Positions 36,015 to 44,708 of a stretch of DNA of 64,000 bases are shown here, piece by piece. How positions within the stretch are numbered: the first letter of the stretch is position 1; every line of letters begins with the position of its first letter. The DNA comes from Caproicibacter sp046707225. GTDB taxonomy: Bacteria > Bacillota > Clostridia > Oscillospirales > Acutalibacteraceae. Made by a program: the position numbers and the translations under genes. The notes below the pieces were generated by a model, which was not told the DNA's origin, searched no databases, and worked only from the letters and a program-made list of their open reading frames with translations. Location: NCBI RefSeq assembly GCF_046707225.1, contig NZ_JBJKOP010000036.1, positions 186,001-250,000 on the forward strand, read 5' to 3'.

Positions 36015-38000
36015 GTGAAAAAGCAGTATCGCATTCTAAGCATGGTTTTGACTCTGACGCTGATTTTTTCCGTGTTTACCGGAAATTTGGCGTTTGCGGA
36101 AGAAACCGCATCATCGGTCATTTCACTCAATGATTTTGACTCGGTGACAACAGTCGAAAAATACAGCAGAACCACTTATGAAATCGAAATTGACCAGCCG
36201 GAAGTTCAACTGGAGGCTTCGTCCAGCGACGAATCCGTTTTAAAGGTCTCTCTGCAAGAAGAATCGGGAGACTCAGGCTACTATACGCTGGTTCTGGAAG
36301 GATGGGAAGAGGGGGAAGCGACCATAACCCTGACCGCTTCCGACGGAACGACGGTTGCCAAAACCATTACGGTTGAGGACACCGGTTATGAATGGGATTA
36401 CACCGCCGAAGCGGACCAGACGGAAGATTTTACTCTTCCCTCCGGAAACAGCCGCTACATAAAGATTCATTATGAAAATCTTGATGCGGATACCTTTACT
36501 TATCCGACCCTTGTGACCGATCAGCCGGATGACTTTAATGTTACGCTGGAAGGCTCCGACGGCAACGACTTTTTCTATCGGGTCGACGCAACGGGAAACG
36601 ACGGAGCGACGGGTACGCTTTCTCTTGGCAGTTCCGATTATGTCATTCCCAAAAAGCTGTGCGATGTCACGATTGCGGAAAACAGCGACCTCAGTATGGA
36701 TACGAAATCCACTTATGTCTGCAGCCTTTTTGACAGCTATCATTTTGTCGTCCGCACAACCTCCGCTGCCGCTCCGGAAGTGACGGCAGGCAACGACAAC
36801 GTGTCGATTACCCCGGTGGGTAAGGTGGAAGGCGGATATGAATATGTCATGGATGCCGATCATGAAGGCACTTCTTTAATACAGGCGACTCTGAACGGAG
36901 AAACCGCCGGCTTTGCGGTTACCGTGAATTACGACAGTAAGCCTTCTGTTTCCTTTGACGCGCCGAAAGAAGTTTCCGTTGAGCGCGGAAAAACCTACAC
37001 CTATAAATTTTCCATCATGGGCGGCGGGACGCCGTCGTTTGTACCGGATCAGGACGGGGTGTTTTCCGTGCAGTCCGTGCGCAAGGATGGAATTGACTAT
37101 TATTGTACGGTCGCCGCGACCGGCGCGGTCGGCGCAAGCGCCAATCTGCTGGTTTCTTTTCCGGATATCGGAGAGGATGACGATACCGTTAACGCGGGCA
37201 AATTCTCTGTGACGGAACCGGTCGGCGTCAAATCCGATACCAACAATGATTTCTCTCTTGCGAAAGGTTCCAGCTATGTGTTCCGCATTACCGGGGCGAC
37301 CGGATTTTATGCCGCTTCTTCCGGCGTGTTCTCTGTGTCAAAATTGAGCACCTCCGGCAACGAAACGTTATATAAAATTACCGCGACCGGCGACGTCGGG
37401 CAGGGCGCCGGGTTTTACATGAATGCTCCGGGCCGCGTACCTCTGAAAGTTTGTGCCGTTACGGTCGCTCCCGTGAAGATTACCTCAGACACAAACGATG
37501 ATTTCGAGCTTGCGGCGGGAGCCGGTTACCAGTTTAAAATCACCGCGCCCGGCGTTAAGTCCATTCAGTTTAACGCGGGGTCTTCCAAGGTGGTTGCGCC
37601 TGTTTTTGTAAGGCATGTCGGCAATGATTTTTATTACAAAATTACCGCGGTTGGAAAACCGGGTGAGCAGACCGGCATTTACGCTTCTGTAAAGGGACAG
37701 GATGCGAAAAAAATCTGCGTTGTGACGGTTGGCCGGATTCAGCTGAAATCAGACACCAACAATAATTTCAGCCTTGCCGCGGGGGCCGGATATCAGTTTA
37801 AGATCACGGCGCCGGGAGCGTCATCCGTCAATTTTGGGTCCGGCTCGTCCGGGGTCATTCAGACATATTTTGTCAAACGCGTTGGAAACGACTTTTTCTT
37901 TAAGGTTGTCGGCACCGGGAGTTCCGGTCAGCAGACCGGTATCTACGCCTCCGTTCCCAATCAGGATGCGAAGAAAATATGTGTCATCACCATTCAATAA
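36015..38000 (+). CDS. Large secreted protein made of about six 85-residue repeats
   Basis: A 661-residue protein starting at a GTG with AAAGGGA upstream. A Sec signal peptide (residues 1-28, cleavage after AFA) is followed by an Ig-like region (about 31-125) and then repeats of about 85 residues near 130-220, 225-305, 312-400, 405-487, 489-574 and 578-661. The last three are closest, sharing SDTNNxFSLAAGAGYQFKI and VGNDFxYKI-TG-GxQTGIYASV, each ending KKICxVTI with a cysteine. No LPXTG, SLH or choline-binding motif is present, so it is probably released. Function unknown; adhesion or matrix roles are plausible. A hairpin, GACCTGAATT/AATTCGGGTC, lies in the leader near 35960-35985. Confidence 0.8.
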   Translation: MKKQYRILSMVLTLTLIFSVFTGNLAFAEETASSVISLNDFDSVTTVEKYSRTTYEIEIDQPEVQLEASSSDESVLKVSLQEESGDSGYYTLVLEGWEEGEATITLTASDGTTVAKTITVEDTGYEWDYTAEADQTEDFTLPSGNSRYIKIHYENLDADTFTYPTLVTDQPDDFNVTLEGSDGNDFFYRVDATGNDGATGTLSLGSSDYVIPKKLCDVTIAENSDLSMDTKSTYVCSLFDSYHFVVRTTSAAAPEVTAGNDNVSITPVGKVEGGYEYVMDADHEGTSLIQATLNGETAGFAVTVNYDSKPSVSFDAPKEVSVERGKTYTYKFSIMGGGTPSFVPDQDGVFSVQSVRKDGIDYYCTVAATGAVGASANLLVSFPDIGEDDDTVNAGKFSVTEPVGVKSDTNNDFSLAKGSSYVFRITGATGFYAASSGVFSVSKLSTSGNETLYKITATGDVGQGAGFYMNAPGRVPLKVCAVTVAPVKITSDTNDDFELAAGAGYQFKITAPGVKSIQFNAGSSKVVAPVFVRHVGNDFYYKITAVGKPGEQTGIYASVKGQDAKKICVVTVGRIQLKSDTNNNFSLAAGAGYQFKITAPGASSVNFGSGSSGVIQTYFVKRVGNDFFFKVVGTGSSGQQTGIYASVPNQDAKKICVITIQ

Positions 38001-38014
38001 GACAAAATTAGCCG

Positions 38015-38056
38015 AGAAGCCGCTCGCTTGCAGTTTGCAGGCGCGCGGCTTTTCTA
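38015..38056 (+). terminator. Terminator after the secreted repeat protein
   Basis: AAGCCGC (38017-38023) pairs with GCGGCTT (38045-38051), with further pairing inside, then TTCT; 15 bases after the stop. Confidence 0.6.
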
Positions 38057-38087
38057 TCAGTTATTTTGGTTAAATGCCCGAAACTGA

Positions 38088-38116
38088 TTGCTTTTTTCTG
38101 AAAAATCCTGTAGGAT
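38088..38116 (+). promoter_or_regulatory. Possible promoter of the EFR1 gene
   Basis: TTGCTT (38088-38093) and TAGGAT (38111-38116) with a 17-base spacer. Weak match. Confidence 0.4.
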
Positions 38117-38209
38117 AAAAGAATCTTTGAATCTAAAAATCGGTGCGAAAATTTGCCGCCGGGGAAAACGCGGTAACGAACCGGAATCTGATCTGCAGGA
38201 GGATGCTAA

Positions 38210-39019
38210 ATGGGTTATCATATTCATATGCTTTATTTCAGCGCAACTGGGACAACGGAGAAAATTGTTCACAGGGTTGCCGAAAAACTGAACGGAGAAA
38301 TCGGGGATTCCACCGTAAACCGTGTGGATTTCACGCTTCCGCAGGAAAGGGAAAAAAGCTGTTCGTTCGGGAAAAACGATCTGGTGATCGCGGGCGTTCC
38401 GGTCTATGCGGGAAGAGTTCCGAACGTATTGCTCAAATACATAAAATCGATCCGCGGAAACGGCGCGCTGGCCGCGGCGATCGTGCTGTACGGGAACAGG
38501 GACTATGAGGATGCGCTGATTGAACTGCGCGACCTGTTGTTGGAGGACGGCTTTCACGTGATCGCGGGCGGGGCATTCATCGGAGAGCACTCCTTTTCCC
38601 GCGTCCTGGCAAAGGGCCGGCCGGATGAAAAGGATTTGGCACTGGCGGACAAATTCGCGGATCTGATTTCTCAAAAAATAGAATCCGGCATGACGGCTGC
38701 GGTTGAGGTGAAAGGGAATACACCGTATCGCAGCTATTACAAGCCGAAAGATGAGCAGAAGAATCCGGTGGATATTCGAAAGGTGAAACCAAAAACAAAA
38801 GGAAACTGTACGCACTGCATGACCTGCGTGAACGTATGTCCAATGGGCTCCATCAGCGCGGACGATCCGTCCGTCCTGACGGGAATCTGTATTAAATGCG
38901 GCGCGTGTATAAAAAAGTGCCCGGTTGGTGCAAAATATTTCGACGACCCCGATTTTTTGAGGCACAAAACAGAAATGGAAGTCGGGCTGACGGCTAGGAA
39001 AGAGCCTGAATTGTTCTAG
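38210..39019 (+). CDS. EFR1-family flavodoxin-ferredoxin fusion
   Basis: A 269-residue protein with two parts. The N-terminal flavodoxin-like domain (about 1-165) carries the FMN phosphate loop SATGTTEKI at residues 11-19. The C-terminal ferredoxin domain has two 4Fe-4S motifs, CTHCMTCVNVCP and CIKCGACIKKCP, each with all four cysteines. The EFR1 family is common in anaerobes and is presumed to shuttle electrons; no specific partner is known. GCAGGAGG precedes the ATG. It is followed by another ferredoxin gene in a separate unit. Confidence 0.88.
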   Translation: MGYHIHMLYFSATGTTEKIVHRVAEKLNGEIGDSTVNRVDFTLPQEREKSCSFGKNDLVIAGVPVYAGRVPNVLLKYIKSIRGNGALAAAIVLYGNRDYEDALIELRDLLLEDGFHVIAGGAFIGEHSFSRVLAKGRPDEKDLALADKFADLISQKIESGMTAAVEVKGNTPYRSYYKPKDEQKNPVDIRKVKPKTKGNCTHCMTCVNVCPMGSISADDPSVLTGICIKCGACIKKCPVGAKYFDDPDFLRHKTEMEVGLTARKEPELF

Positions 39020-39101
39020 ATCGTTGGAAATACAACGGACTTGACTCTGAGATTCCGGTATAATAGGGCTATCAAATCAAATGATACCGGAGGATAGGAT
39101 C

Positions 39102-39815
39102 ATGATTCGGAAAATAATTAAAATTAAGGAAGAACTGTGCAACGGCTGCGGGCTTTGCGCCCAGGCCTGCCAGGAGGGAGCCATCGCCATGGTTGGCGGC
39201 AAAGCACGGCTTGTCAGGGAAGATTACTGCGACGGTCTGGGCAACTGCCTTCCGGCCTGCCCGGCAGGTGCAATTACGTTTGAAGAGCGGGAAGCACCCT
39301 CATTTAACGAAGCCGCGGTGAAAGAGGCAAAATCGGGTTTGCCCGCGGCTTCCGGCGGCTGCCCGGGCAGCATGGTTAGAACTCTTCGCCGACCTGCCGT
39401 ACGGGAAAATTCGCAGCCTTCACAGGCGGGTCCTTTGGGCCCGGTGGAAAGCGAGCTGACCCAGTGGCCCGTCCAGATCAAGCTGGTACCGACCCGCGCT
39501 CCCTGGCTGGATAACGCTAATCTTTTAATCGCAGCCGACTGCACCGCCTATGCTTACGGTGATTTTCACCGCCGCTTTTTGAAAGATCATATCGTGATGG
39601 TCGGCTGCCCCAAGCTGGATGAAGGCGATTATGCGGAAAAGCTGACTGAAATCCTGAAAAACAACAGAATTCGCAACATTCATGTTCTCCGCATGCAGGT
39701 GCCGTGCTGCGGAGGGATAGAAAACGCCGTGAAACGGGCTTTGCGGGACTGTGGAAAGATGATTCCCTGGCAGGTGACGGTTCTTTCGCCGGACGGCAGA
39801 ATTGTGGAAGATTAA
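39102..39815 (+). CDS. Ferredoxin-domain protein paired with a Crp/Fnr regulator
   Basis: A 237-residue protein. The N-terminal domain has one complete 4Fe-4S motif (CNGCGLCAQACQ) and a second in which the expected second cysteine is leucine (CDGLGNCLPACP). The remaining region holds VGCPKLDEGDYAEKL and VPCCGGIENAVKRAL, conserved in this anaerobe-specific family. The ATG at 39102 follows GGAGG. A TATAAT box near 39058 precedes it, though without a well-placed -35 box. A Crp/Fnr gene follows after 28 bases, so redox or nitrosative-stress sensing is possible. Confidence 0.82.
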   Translation: MIRKIIKIKEELCNGCGLCAQACQEGAIAMVGGKARLVREDYCDGLGNCLPACPAGAITFEEREAPSFNEAAVKEAKSGLPAASGGCPGSMVRTLRRPAVRENSQPSQAGPLGPVESELTQWPVQIKLVPTRAPWLDNANLLIAADCTAYAYGDFHRRFLKDHIVMVGCPKLDEGDYAEKLTEILKNNRIRNIHVLRMQVPCCGGIENAVKRALRDCGKMIPWQVTVLSPDGRIVED

Positions 39816-39843
39816 AGGCTGAACGGAAAAAGCGAAGTGAAAG

Positions 39844-40527
39844 ATGAATATGGACTATGATGCTTTAAAAAAGATTCCTTTGTTTCAGGGAATTCAACCG
39901 GAAGAGCTCAGGCAGATGCTTTCCTGCCTGCACGCGAAGCGCAAATCGTATGCAAAACAGGAAATGATTCTGCTGGAGGGACAGCCCGCTTCTTTTGTGG
40001 GAATCGTTCTGTCAGGAAGCGTATTGATTTTAAAAGAGGATTACCGGGGAAATCGGATGATTATTGCGGAAGCGACCGCGGGGCAGCTGTTTGCGGAAGC
40101 TTTTTCCTGCGCGGAGATTGACCGTCTCCCGGTTACGGTGGTCAGCGCGGAGGACAGTTCGGTCCTGTGGATCGATTACCGCCGCGCGGTTTCCGTCTGC
40201 TCTTCCGCCTGCGGCTTTCATTCCAGACTGATTCAGAATATGCTCCGGATCCTCGCCTTCAAAAATATTCTGCTGAGCCGTAAGATCGAGTACCTGTCCA
40301 AACGGACGACCCGGGAAAAACTGCTGGCTTTTCTGGCAGATCAGGCGGGAGGAACCCGCGGAGAAGAGTTTTCGATTCCATTCAGCCGCCAGGAGCTCGC
40401 CGATTATCTTTGCGTTGACCGCAGCGCGCTTTCCGCCGAGCTTGGCAAGCTTCAGCGGGAAGGCATCCTGAAGTTCCACAGGAATCGGTTTCTGATTTGC
40501 AGAACCGAAGTTCAGAACAACAGCTAA
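39844..40527 (+). CDS. Crp/Fnr-family transcriptional regulator
   Basis: A 227-residue regulator with an N-terminal cyclic-nucleotide-binding-like barrel (about residues 10-120) and a C-terminal winged helix (FSRQELADYLCVDRSALSAE, about 180-200). It lacks the N-terminal cysteine cluster of true Fnr, but a few scattered cysteines occur. In Clostridia this pairing with a ferredoxin-like gene is typical of regulators controlling hybrid-cluster protein and related redox genes; none of those targets is in the window. A weak GTGAAAG precedes the ATG. Confidence 0.88.
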   Translation: MNMDYDALKKIPLFQGIQPEELRQMLSCLHAKRKSYAKQEMILLEGQPASFVGIVLSGSVLILKEDYRGNRMIIAEATAGQLFAEAFSCAEIDRLPVTVVSAEDSSVLWIDYRRAVSVCSSACGFHSRLIQNMLRILAFKNILLSRKIEYLSKRTTREKLLAFLADQAGGTRGEEFSIPFSRQELADYLCVDRSALSAELGKLQREGILKFHRNRFLICRTEVQNNS

Positions 40528-40540
40528 AATATGCGCGGAG

Positions 40541-40586
40541 AGCGGCCGGACTGTTTCTGTTCAGAGACGGTTTGGCCGCTGTTTTA
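40541..40586 (+). terminator. Terminator after the Crp/Fnr gene
   Basis: An 18-base stem with several G-U pairs (40541-40558 with 40563-40580), a GTTC loop, then GTTTTA. Confidence 0.8.
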
Positions 40587-40671
40587 TGTAAATTTCTATG
40601 GTGGAAAGCTCCAATCCGGTGTATAATAAATCATTACCAATTCAGGCCTCGGGCGGAAGGGAAACAGCAGA

Positions 40672-41955
40672 ATGCGCTTTGCTTTAATTAGAAAGGGGAT
40701 TTTTTTCCCCTATGCGAATCTTTCGCGCGAGATTTACATCTTGTTTGCGGCGAGGATCGTCACTTGTCTGGGGGGATTTATCCAGCCTCTGTTGACGCTG
40801 ATTCTGACGCAAAAACTGGGCTTTTCGGCTGCCGAAACGGGCAGCTTTTCCGCTTTGCTGATTTTAACGCAGGCTCCCGCCGTGATCCTGGGAGGAAAGC
40901 TTACAGATCGGGTCGGACGGAAAACAATTCTGGTATCCTGCCAGATTGCGGGGTCGTTTTTCTATCTCGTCTGCGCCTTGTTCCCTTACAAATTTCTAAT
41001 CGTTCCATGCATTATGCTGGCGGCGGATCTGTATACGGCGGCGGCGCCCGCCTATGAAGCGATGACGGCCGATCTTTCTACCCCTGAAAACCGGCAGGCG
41101 TCCTATTCGCTGATCTATCTGGGCATTAATATCGGCTTGGCGGTCAGCCCGCTGTTTGCGGGGCTGCTTTTTCAAAACTATTTGCGTTTGATGTTTTTTC
41201 TCGACGGAGCGACCACGCTTGTTTCGACGCTGATTATCATTTTCGCGATTCGGGAACCCGACTGGAAGGAACGCTCCAAAAGCTCCGGACAGGAACAGCG
41301 CCGGGGGGATATCTCTGCTTTTCGGCTTCTGCGGCTGTTTCCGGGACTGCTTTTTGTCATACTTCTCACTTTTGCCTATACTTTTACCTATTCCCAGTGG
41401 AGTTTTCTTCTGCCGCTGCAGTTCGGTGACTTTTACGGGAGGAGCGGGGCGGTCAATTACAGCATGATGACGGCGCTCAACTCCCTCACGGTCGTATTGT
41501 TTACCTCCGTCCTGACCGGATTGACGAAGCGCCGCCGCCCGCTTCGCGTAATTGCGCTGAGCGGCGCGGTTTTCAGCGTGTCTTTTCTCATGTTTGCGCT
41601 GGTGCGTTCCATGCCGCTCTTTCTGATGGCCGGAGTAATTTTTACATTCGGAGAAATTATGGAAAGCATTCATCTAAGGCCGTACCTGGCTAATCATACT
41701 CCGCCGCAGTACCTCGGAAGAATCAATTCGTTTGCCATGTTCGTTCAGGGGACCGGAAATGCAATGGGGCCGCTGCTGGCGGGGTGCATCCTGGCGCCGG
41801 CGGGCTATCGCTTTACCTGGATGTTTCAGGCGGTATTTGTGTTTTTGGGCGCCATAGGCATGTTTGCATTGGACAGAAAGGAGAAGCGGCCCAAAGAATG
41901 TCCGCCGCAGACCGGATCCGCTGAGCTGATGAATAACGTTGAAACGCTTTCCTGA
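40672..41955 (+). CDS. MFS transporter
   Basis: A 427-residue protein with about 12 membrane helices and the signature GGKLTDRVGRKTIL between helices 2 and 3 (near residue 75). It resembles MFS drug/multidrug transporters, but the substrate is not evident. GGAAGGG precedes the ATG. A TATAAT at about 40622 may be its promoter, without a clear -35 box. It lies upstream of, and separate from, the fatty-acid operon. Confidence 0.85.
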   Translation: MRFALIRKGIFFPYANLSREIYILFAARIVTCLGGFIQPLLTLILTQKLGFSAAETGSFSALLILTQAPAVILGGKLTDRVGRKTILVSCQIAGSFFYLVCALFPYKFLIVPCIMLAADLYTAAAPAYEAMTADLSTPENRQASYSLIYLGINIGLAVSPLFAGLLFQNYLRLMFFLDGATTLVSTLIIIFAIREPDWKERSKSSGQEQRRGDISAFRLLRLFPGLLFVILLTFAYTFTYSQWSFLLPLQFGDFYGRSGAVNYSMMTALNSLTVVLFTSVLTGLTKRRRPLRVIALSGAVFSVSFLMFALVRSMPLFLMAGVIFTFGEIMESIHLRPYLANHTPPQYLGRINSFAMFVQGTGNAMGPLLAGCILAPAGYRFTWMFQAVFVFLGAIGMFALDRKEKRPKECPPQTGSAELMNNVETLS

Positions 41956-42011
41956 CGGACGGAAAGATACCGCTCGTTTTTGTCGGTTTGCATTATAAAA
42001 GGAAATACAGC

Positions 42012-42040
42012 TTGACAAATCAATCCAGCCGTGATATAAA
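42012..42040 (+). promoter_or_regulatory. Main promoter of the fatty-acid synthesis operon
   Basis: TTGACA (42012-42017) and TATAAA (42035-42040), spacer exactly 17 bases, 41 bases ahead of fabT. Confidence 0.88.
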
Positions 42041-42060
42041 GTTAGATAAACAAACTAACT
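42040..42060. promoter_or_regulatory. FabT-like (MarR) operator
   Basis: Inverted repeat AGTTAG - 9 bases - CTAACT starting at the last base of the -10 box. Position and symmetry fit autoregulation by the MarR-family product of the first gene. Confidence 0.75.
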
Positions 42061-42080
42061 AGATAAAGGAGGGAACGTTT

Positions 42081-42542
42081 ATGCTGGATTCGTTTGAAAG
42101 AGAACTCAACGAACTTCTGGTGGATACGTTCCGTTCCATCCTCAAAGTAGAGGAAGATACACTCAAAAGCACACGGATTGACCTGTCCATCAGCGAACTG
42201 CATCTTTTGGAAGCTGCCGGAAAAAATCGGGATCAGGGAAGAACCATCAGTGAACTTGCGCAGGAGCTTGACATCACGCTGCCGTCCGTTACCATCGCAA
42301 TCAATAAACTACTAAAAAAAGGTTATGTTAAAAAGGTAAAAAGCGGGGATGATGCCAGAATGGTTTTTGTTGTTCTGACAAAACTGGGTCGGAAAGTGGA
42401 TAATGCACACCGCTATTTTCACAGGCAGATGGTTCGAAAGGTCAGTTCGGAATTGTCTGAAGAAGAAAAACAAATACTGGCGCGCGGGATTACCAAGCTT
42501 GATGATTTCTTTAAAATGAAAAGCGCGGAAATGGAGAAATGA
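42081..42542 (+). CDS. fabT: MarR-family regulator of fatty-acid synthesis (FabT-like)
   Basis: A 153-residue MarR regulator: winged helix with recognition helix in ELDITLPSVTIAINKLLKKG (about residues 63-82) and the wing KSGDDARMV. It is the first gene of the fab-acc operon, the position of FabT in streptococci and many Clostridia, where the protein with acyl-ACP as co-repressor shuts down the operon. AGGAGGG precedes the ATG. The stop is directly followed by fabH. The FabT name rests on family plus position. Confidence 0.85.
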   Translation: MLDSFERELNELLVDTFRSILKVEEDTLKSTRIDLSISELHLLEAAGKNRDQGRTISELAQELDITLPSVTIAINKLLKKGYVKKVKSGDDARMVFVVLTKLGRKVDNAHRYFHRQMVRKVSSELSEEEKQILARGITKLDDFFKMKSAEMEK

Positions 42543-43508
42543 ATGAGTTTTACAATCACGGGAACCGGAAGCTGCCTTCCCGCATTGTCCGTTCATAACA
42601 ACGACTTCGTCGGCATTGTGGAGACGAGCGATGAATGGATTTCCACACGGACGGGAATCAGAAGGCGCCACTTTTTAAAAGAAGAGAGTCTTCGCCAAAT
42701 TGCTGCGGAGGCGGCGCGCAGGGCTTTGGAAGATTCGGGTACGGATGCCGCCAAGATCGACCTGATTCTCTGCGCCACGGTCCAGGGGGAGGATGTTTCG
42801 CCGTCCCTTGCCTGCCTGGTTCAGGAGGATCTTGGGGCCGGATGCCCGGCGTTTGACATGAACGCGGGCTGCACGGGATTCCTTTATGCTCTGGATACCG
42901 CCGCGGCTTATTTTCGGGCCGGGATGGCGGAGCACATTCTGATTGTCTGCGCGGAGCAGCTCTCCCGTTTTCTGGACTGGAAAGACAGGAGCACATGCGT
43001 TCTGTTCGGTGACGGGGCCGGAGCAGTGGTCCTTTCAAAAGGCGATTCGCTTCTGGCAGTTCAGATCGGCGCCCGGGGGCAGCGGGAAAATCTGAATATT
43101 CCGGGCTTGAGTGCCTCGGGGCCTTTCTGGGATGAAGCGGAGGCCAGGGGGAGCCTTATCCATATGAACGGGCGTGAAATATTTAAATTTGCCGTTACAA
43201 CCGTGCAGAATGAAATTGAAACGTCTGTCCGGAAGGCTGGAATCGCTGTGGACGATGTGGACTATTTCCTGCTGCACCAGGCGAACGGCCGGATTATTGA
43301 GTCCGCGAGGACACGGCTGCATCAGCCGGAGGAAAAGTTTCCGGTTAATTACGCGGAATGCGGGAACACCTCCTCGGCAAGCATCCCTGTTTTGCTGGAC
43401 GAACTGAACCGAAACCGGCGCCTCAGAAAGGGAGACACTCTGCTCCTTTGTGCGTTTGGCGCCGGACTGACCTGGGGTTCCTGCGTCATCCGCTGGAACA
43501 AAGACTGA
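42543..43508 (+). CDS. fabH: Beta-ketoacyl-ACP synthase III
   Basis: A 321-residue condensing enzyme that starts fatty-acid synthesis by joining acetyl-CoA (or a branched primer) to malonyl-ACP. The catalytic triad is visible: C110 in NAGCTGF, the histidine of HQANGR (near 246) and the asparagine of GNTSSAS (near 276). The ATG follows the fabT stop without a gap, so translation is coupled. Confidence 0.95.
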   Translation: MSFTITGTGSCLPALSVHNNDFVGIVETSDEWISTRTGIRRRHFLKEESLRQIAAEAARRALEDSGTDAAKIDLILCATVQGEDVSPSLACLVQEDLGAGCPAFDMNAGCTGFLYALDTAAAYFRAGMAEHILIVCAEQLSRFLDWKDRSTCVLFGDGAGAVVLSKGDSLLAVQIGARGQRENLNIPGLSASGPFWDEAEARGSLIHMNGREIFKFAVTTVQNEIETSVRKAGIAVDDVDYFLLHQANGRIIESARTRLHQPEEKFPVNYAECGNTSSASIPVLLDELNRNRRLRKGDTLLLCAFGAGLTWGSCVIRWNKD

Positions 43509-43531
43509 CCGTAAATGATTGGAGGAAATTT

Positions 43532-43756
43532 ATGATGGTATTTGAGAAAGTTGCAAAGATTCTGGCCGAACACAAGGAAATCGAGGTTTCGGAAATTCAT
43601 CCGGAAAGTACGCTGGAAGAGCTTGGACTCGACTCGCTGGATACAGTCGATCTGATTATGCAGTTTGAGGACGAGTTTAATGTTTCTCTTGAAATGGACG
43701 AAAAGATCAAAACAGTCGGCGATATTGTAAAACTGATTGAAGACAATATGGAGTAA
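43532..43756 (+). CDS. acpP: Acyl carrier protein
   Basis: A 74-residue acidic four-helix protein with the phosphopantetheine attachment serine in GLDSLDTV (about residue 37). It carries the growing acyl chain between the Fab enzymes. GGAGG lies 6-9 bases before two adjacent in-frame ATGs (43532 and 43535), and either may be used. Located between fabH and fabK, its usual position in Firmicute fab operons. Confidence 0.95.
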   Translation: MMVFEKVAKILAEHKEIEVSEIHPESTLEELGLDSLDTVDLIMQFEDEFNVSLEMDEKIKTVGDIVKLIEDNME

Positions 43757-43760
43757 CGAA

Positions 43761-44708
43761 ATGATACACACACCGCTTTGTGACCTTTTAGGAATCCGAT
43801 ATCCCATTCTTCAGGGAGGCATGGCCTGGATTGCCGACGCATCACTGGCTTCGGCGGTTTCGAATGCCGGCGGGCTTGGAATCATTTCCGCCATGAACGC
43901 GGATGATGAATGGTTAAGAACAGAAATCCGAAAAGCAAGGGAAATGACCGACCGTCCGTTCGGGGTCAACATTATGCTGAGAAGCCCGTTTGTGGAAAAA
44001 GTCGCCCGTGTTGTGGCGGAAGAGCGAATTCCCGTTGTGACAACGGGCGCGGGGGACCCGACCCGTTATATGGAGCAGTGGGGAAAAGCCGGGATCCGCG
44101 TTTTGCCGGTTGTCGCTTCCATTGCCGTCGCGCGGCATGTGGAACGCGCCGGAGCCGCGGCGGTTATCGCGGAAGGCGGCGAGTCCGGGGGACACGTGGG
44201 GGATCTGACCACGATGGTTCTGGTGCCTCAAATCTGCGATTCGGTCGGAATCCCGGTGATTGCCGCGGGTGGAATCGCCGACGGCCGGGGAATCGCGGCT
44301 TCGTTTATGCTCGGCGCGGTCGGTGTGCAGGTTGGAACCCGTTTTCTTGCCGCCCGTGAATGCACCGTTCATCAAAATTATAAAAACAGAATTCTGAAAG
44401 CAAAGGATATCAGCACCGTTACCACCGGAAAACGGCTCGGCCATCCGGTCCGGTGTTTGAAAAACGCATTTTCCCGCGATTTTCTCGCGAAGGAATACGA
44501 CCCGTCGGTTGACAACGAAGAACTGGAAGTATTGGGTGTCGGCGCTCTGCGTCTTGCCGCCCGCGAGGGGGACGAGAAAAACGGATGCTTTATGGCGGGT
44601 CAGGCCGCGGCTTTGGTGACAAAGGAACAGCCGGCGGAAGAGATCATTACGGAAATGTTTACTCAGGCGGAGCGAATTCTGAGCGGAGGGACAAAATGGG
44701 TCGGATAG
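43761..44708 (+). CDS. fabK: Enoyl-ACP reductase II (FMN-dependent)
   Basis: A 315-residue protein of the nitronate monooxygenase/FabK TIM-barrel family, beginning with LGIRYPILQGGMAWIAD, with GGESGGHVG (about residue 140) and PVIAAGGIADGRGIA (about 170), the FMN phosphate-binding parts. It does the last reduction of each elongation cycle; no FabI is present here. The ATG at 43761 has GGAG upstream and starts four bases after the acpP stop. The gene overlaps fabD by 13 bases. Confidence 0.92.
   Translation: MIHTPLCDLLGIRYPILQGGMAWIADASLASAVSNAGGLGIISAMNADDEWLRTEIRKAREMTDRPFGVNIMLRSPFVEKVARVVAEERIPVVTTGAGDPTRYMEQWGKAGIRVLPVVASIAVARHVERAGAAAVIAEGGESGGHVGDLTTMVLVPQICDSVGIPVIAAGGIADGRGIAASFMLGAVGVQVGTRFLAARECTVHQNYKNRILKAKDISTVTTGKRLGHPVRCLKNAFSRDFLAKEYDPSVDNEELEVLGVGALRLAAREGDEKNGCFMAGQAAALVTKEQPAEEIITEMFTQAERILSGGTKWVG

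Noticed and set aside
38117..38209. Possible riboswitch in the leader of the EFR1 gene
   Set aside because: Some GC-rich pairing is present, but no conserved core of cobalamin, molybdenum or FMN switches could be recognised.
39041..39064. TTGACT followed by TATAAT before the ferredoxin-like gene
   Set aside because: The spacer is only 12 bases, too short for a sigma-A promoter; only the -10 box is mentioned.
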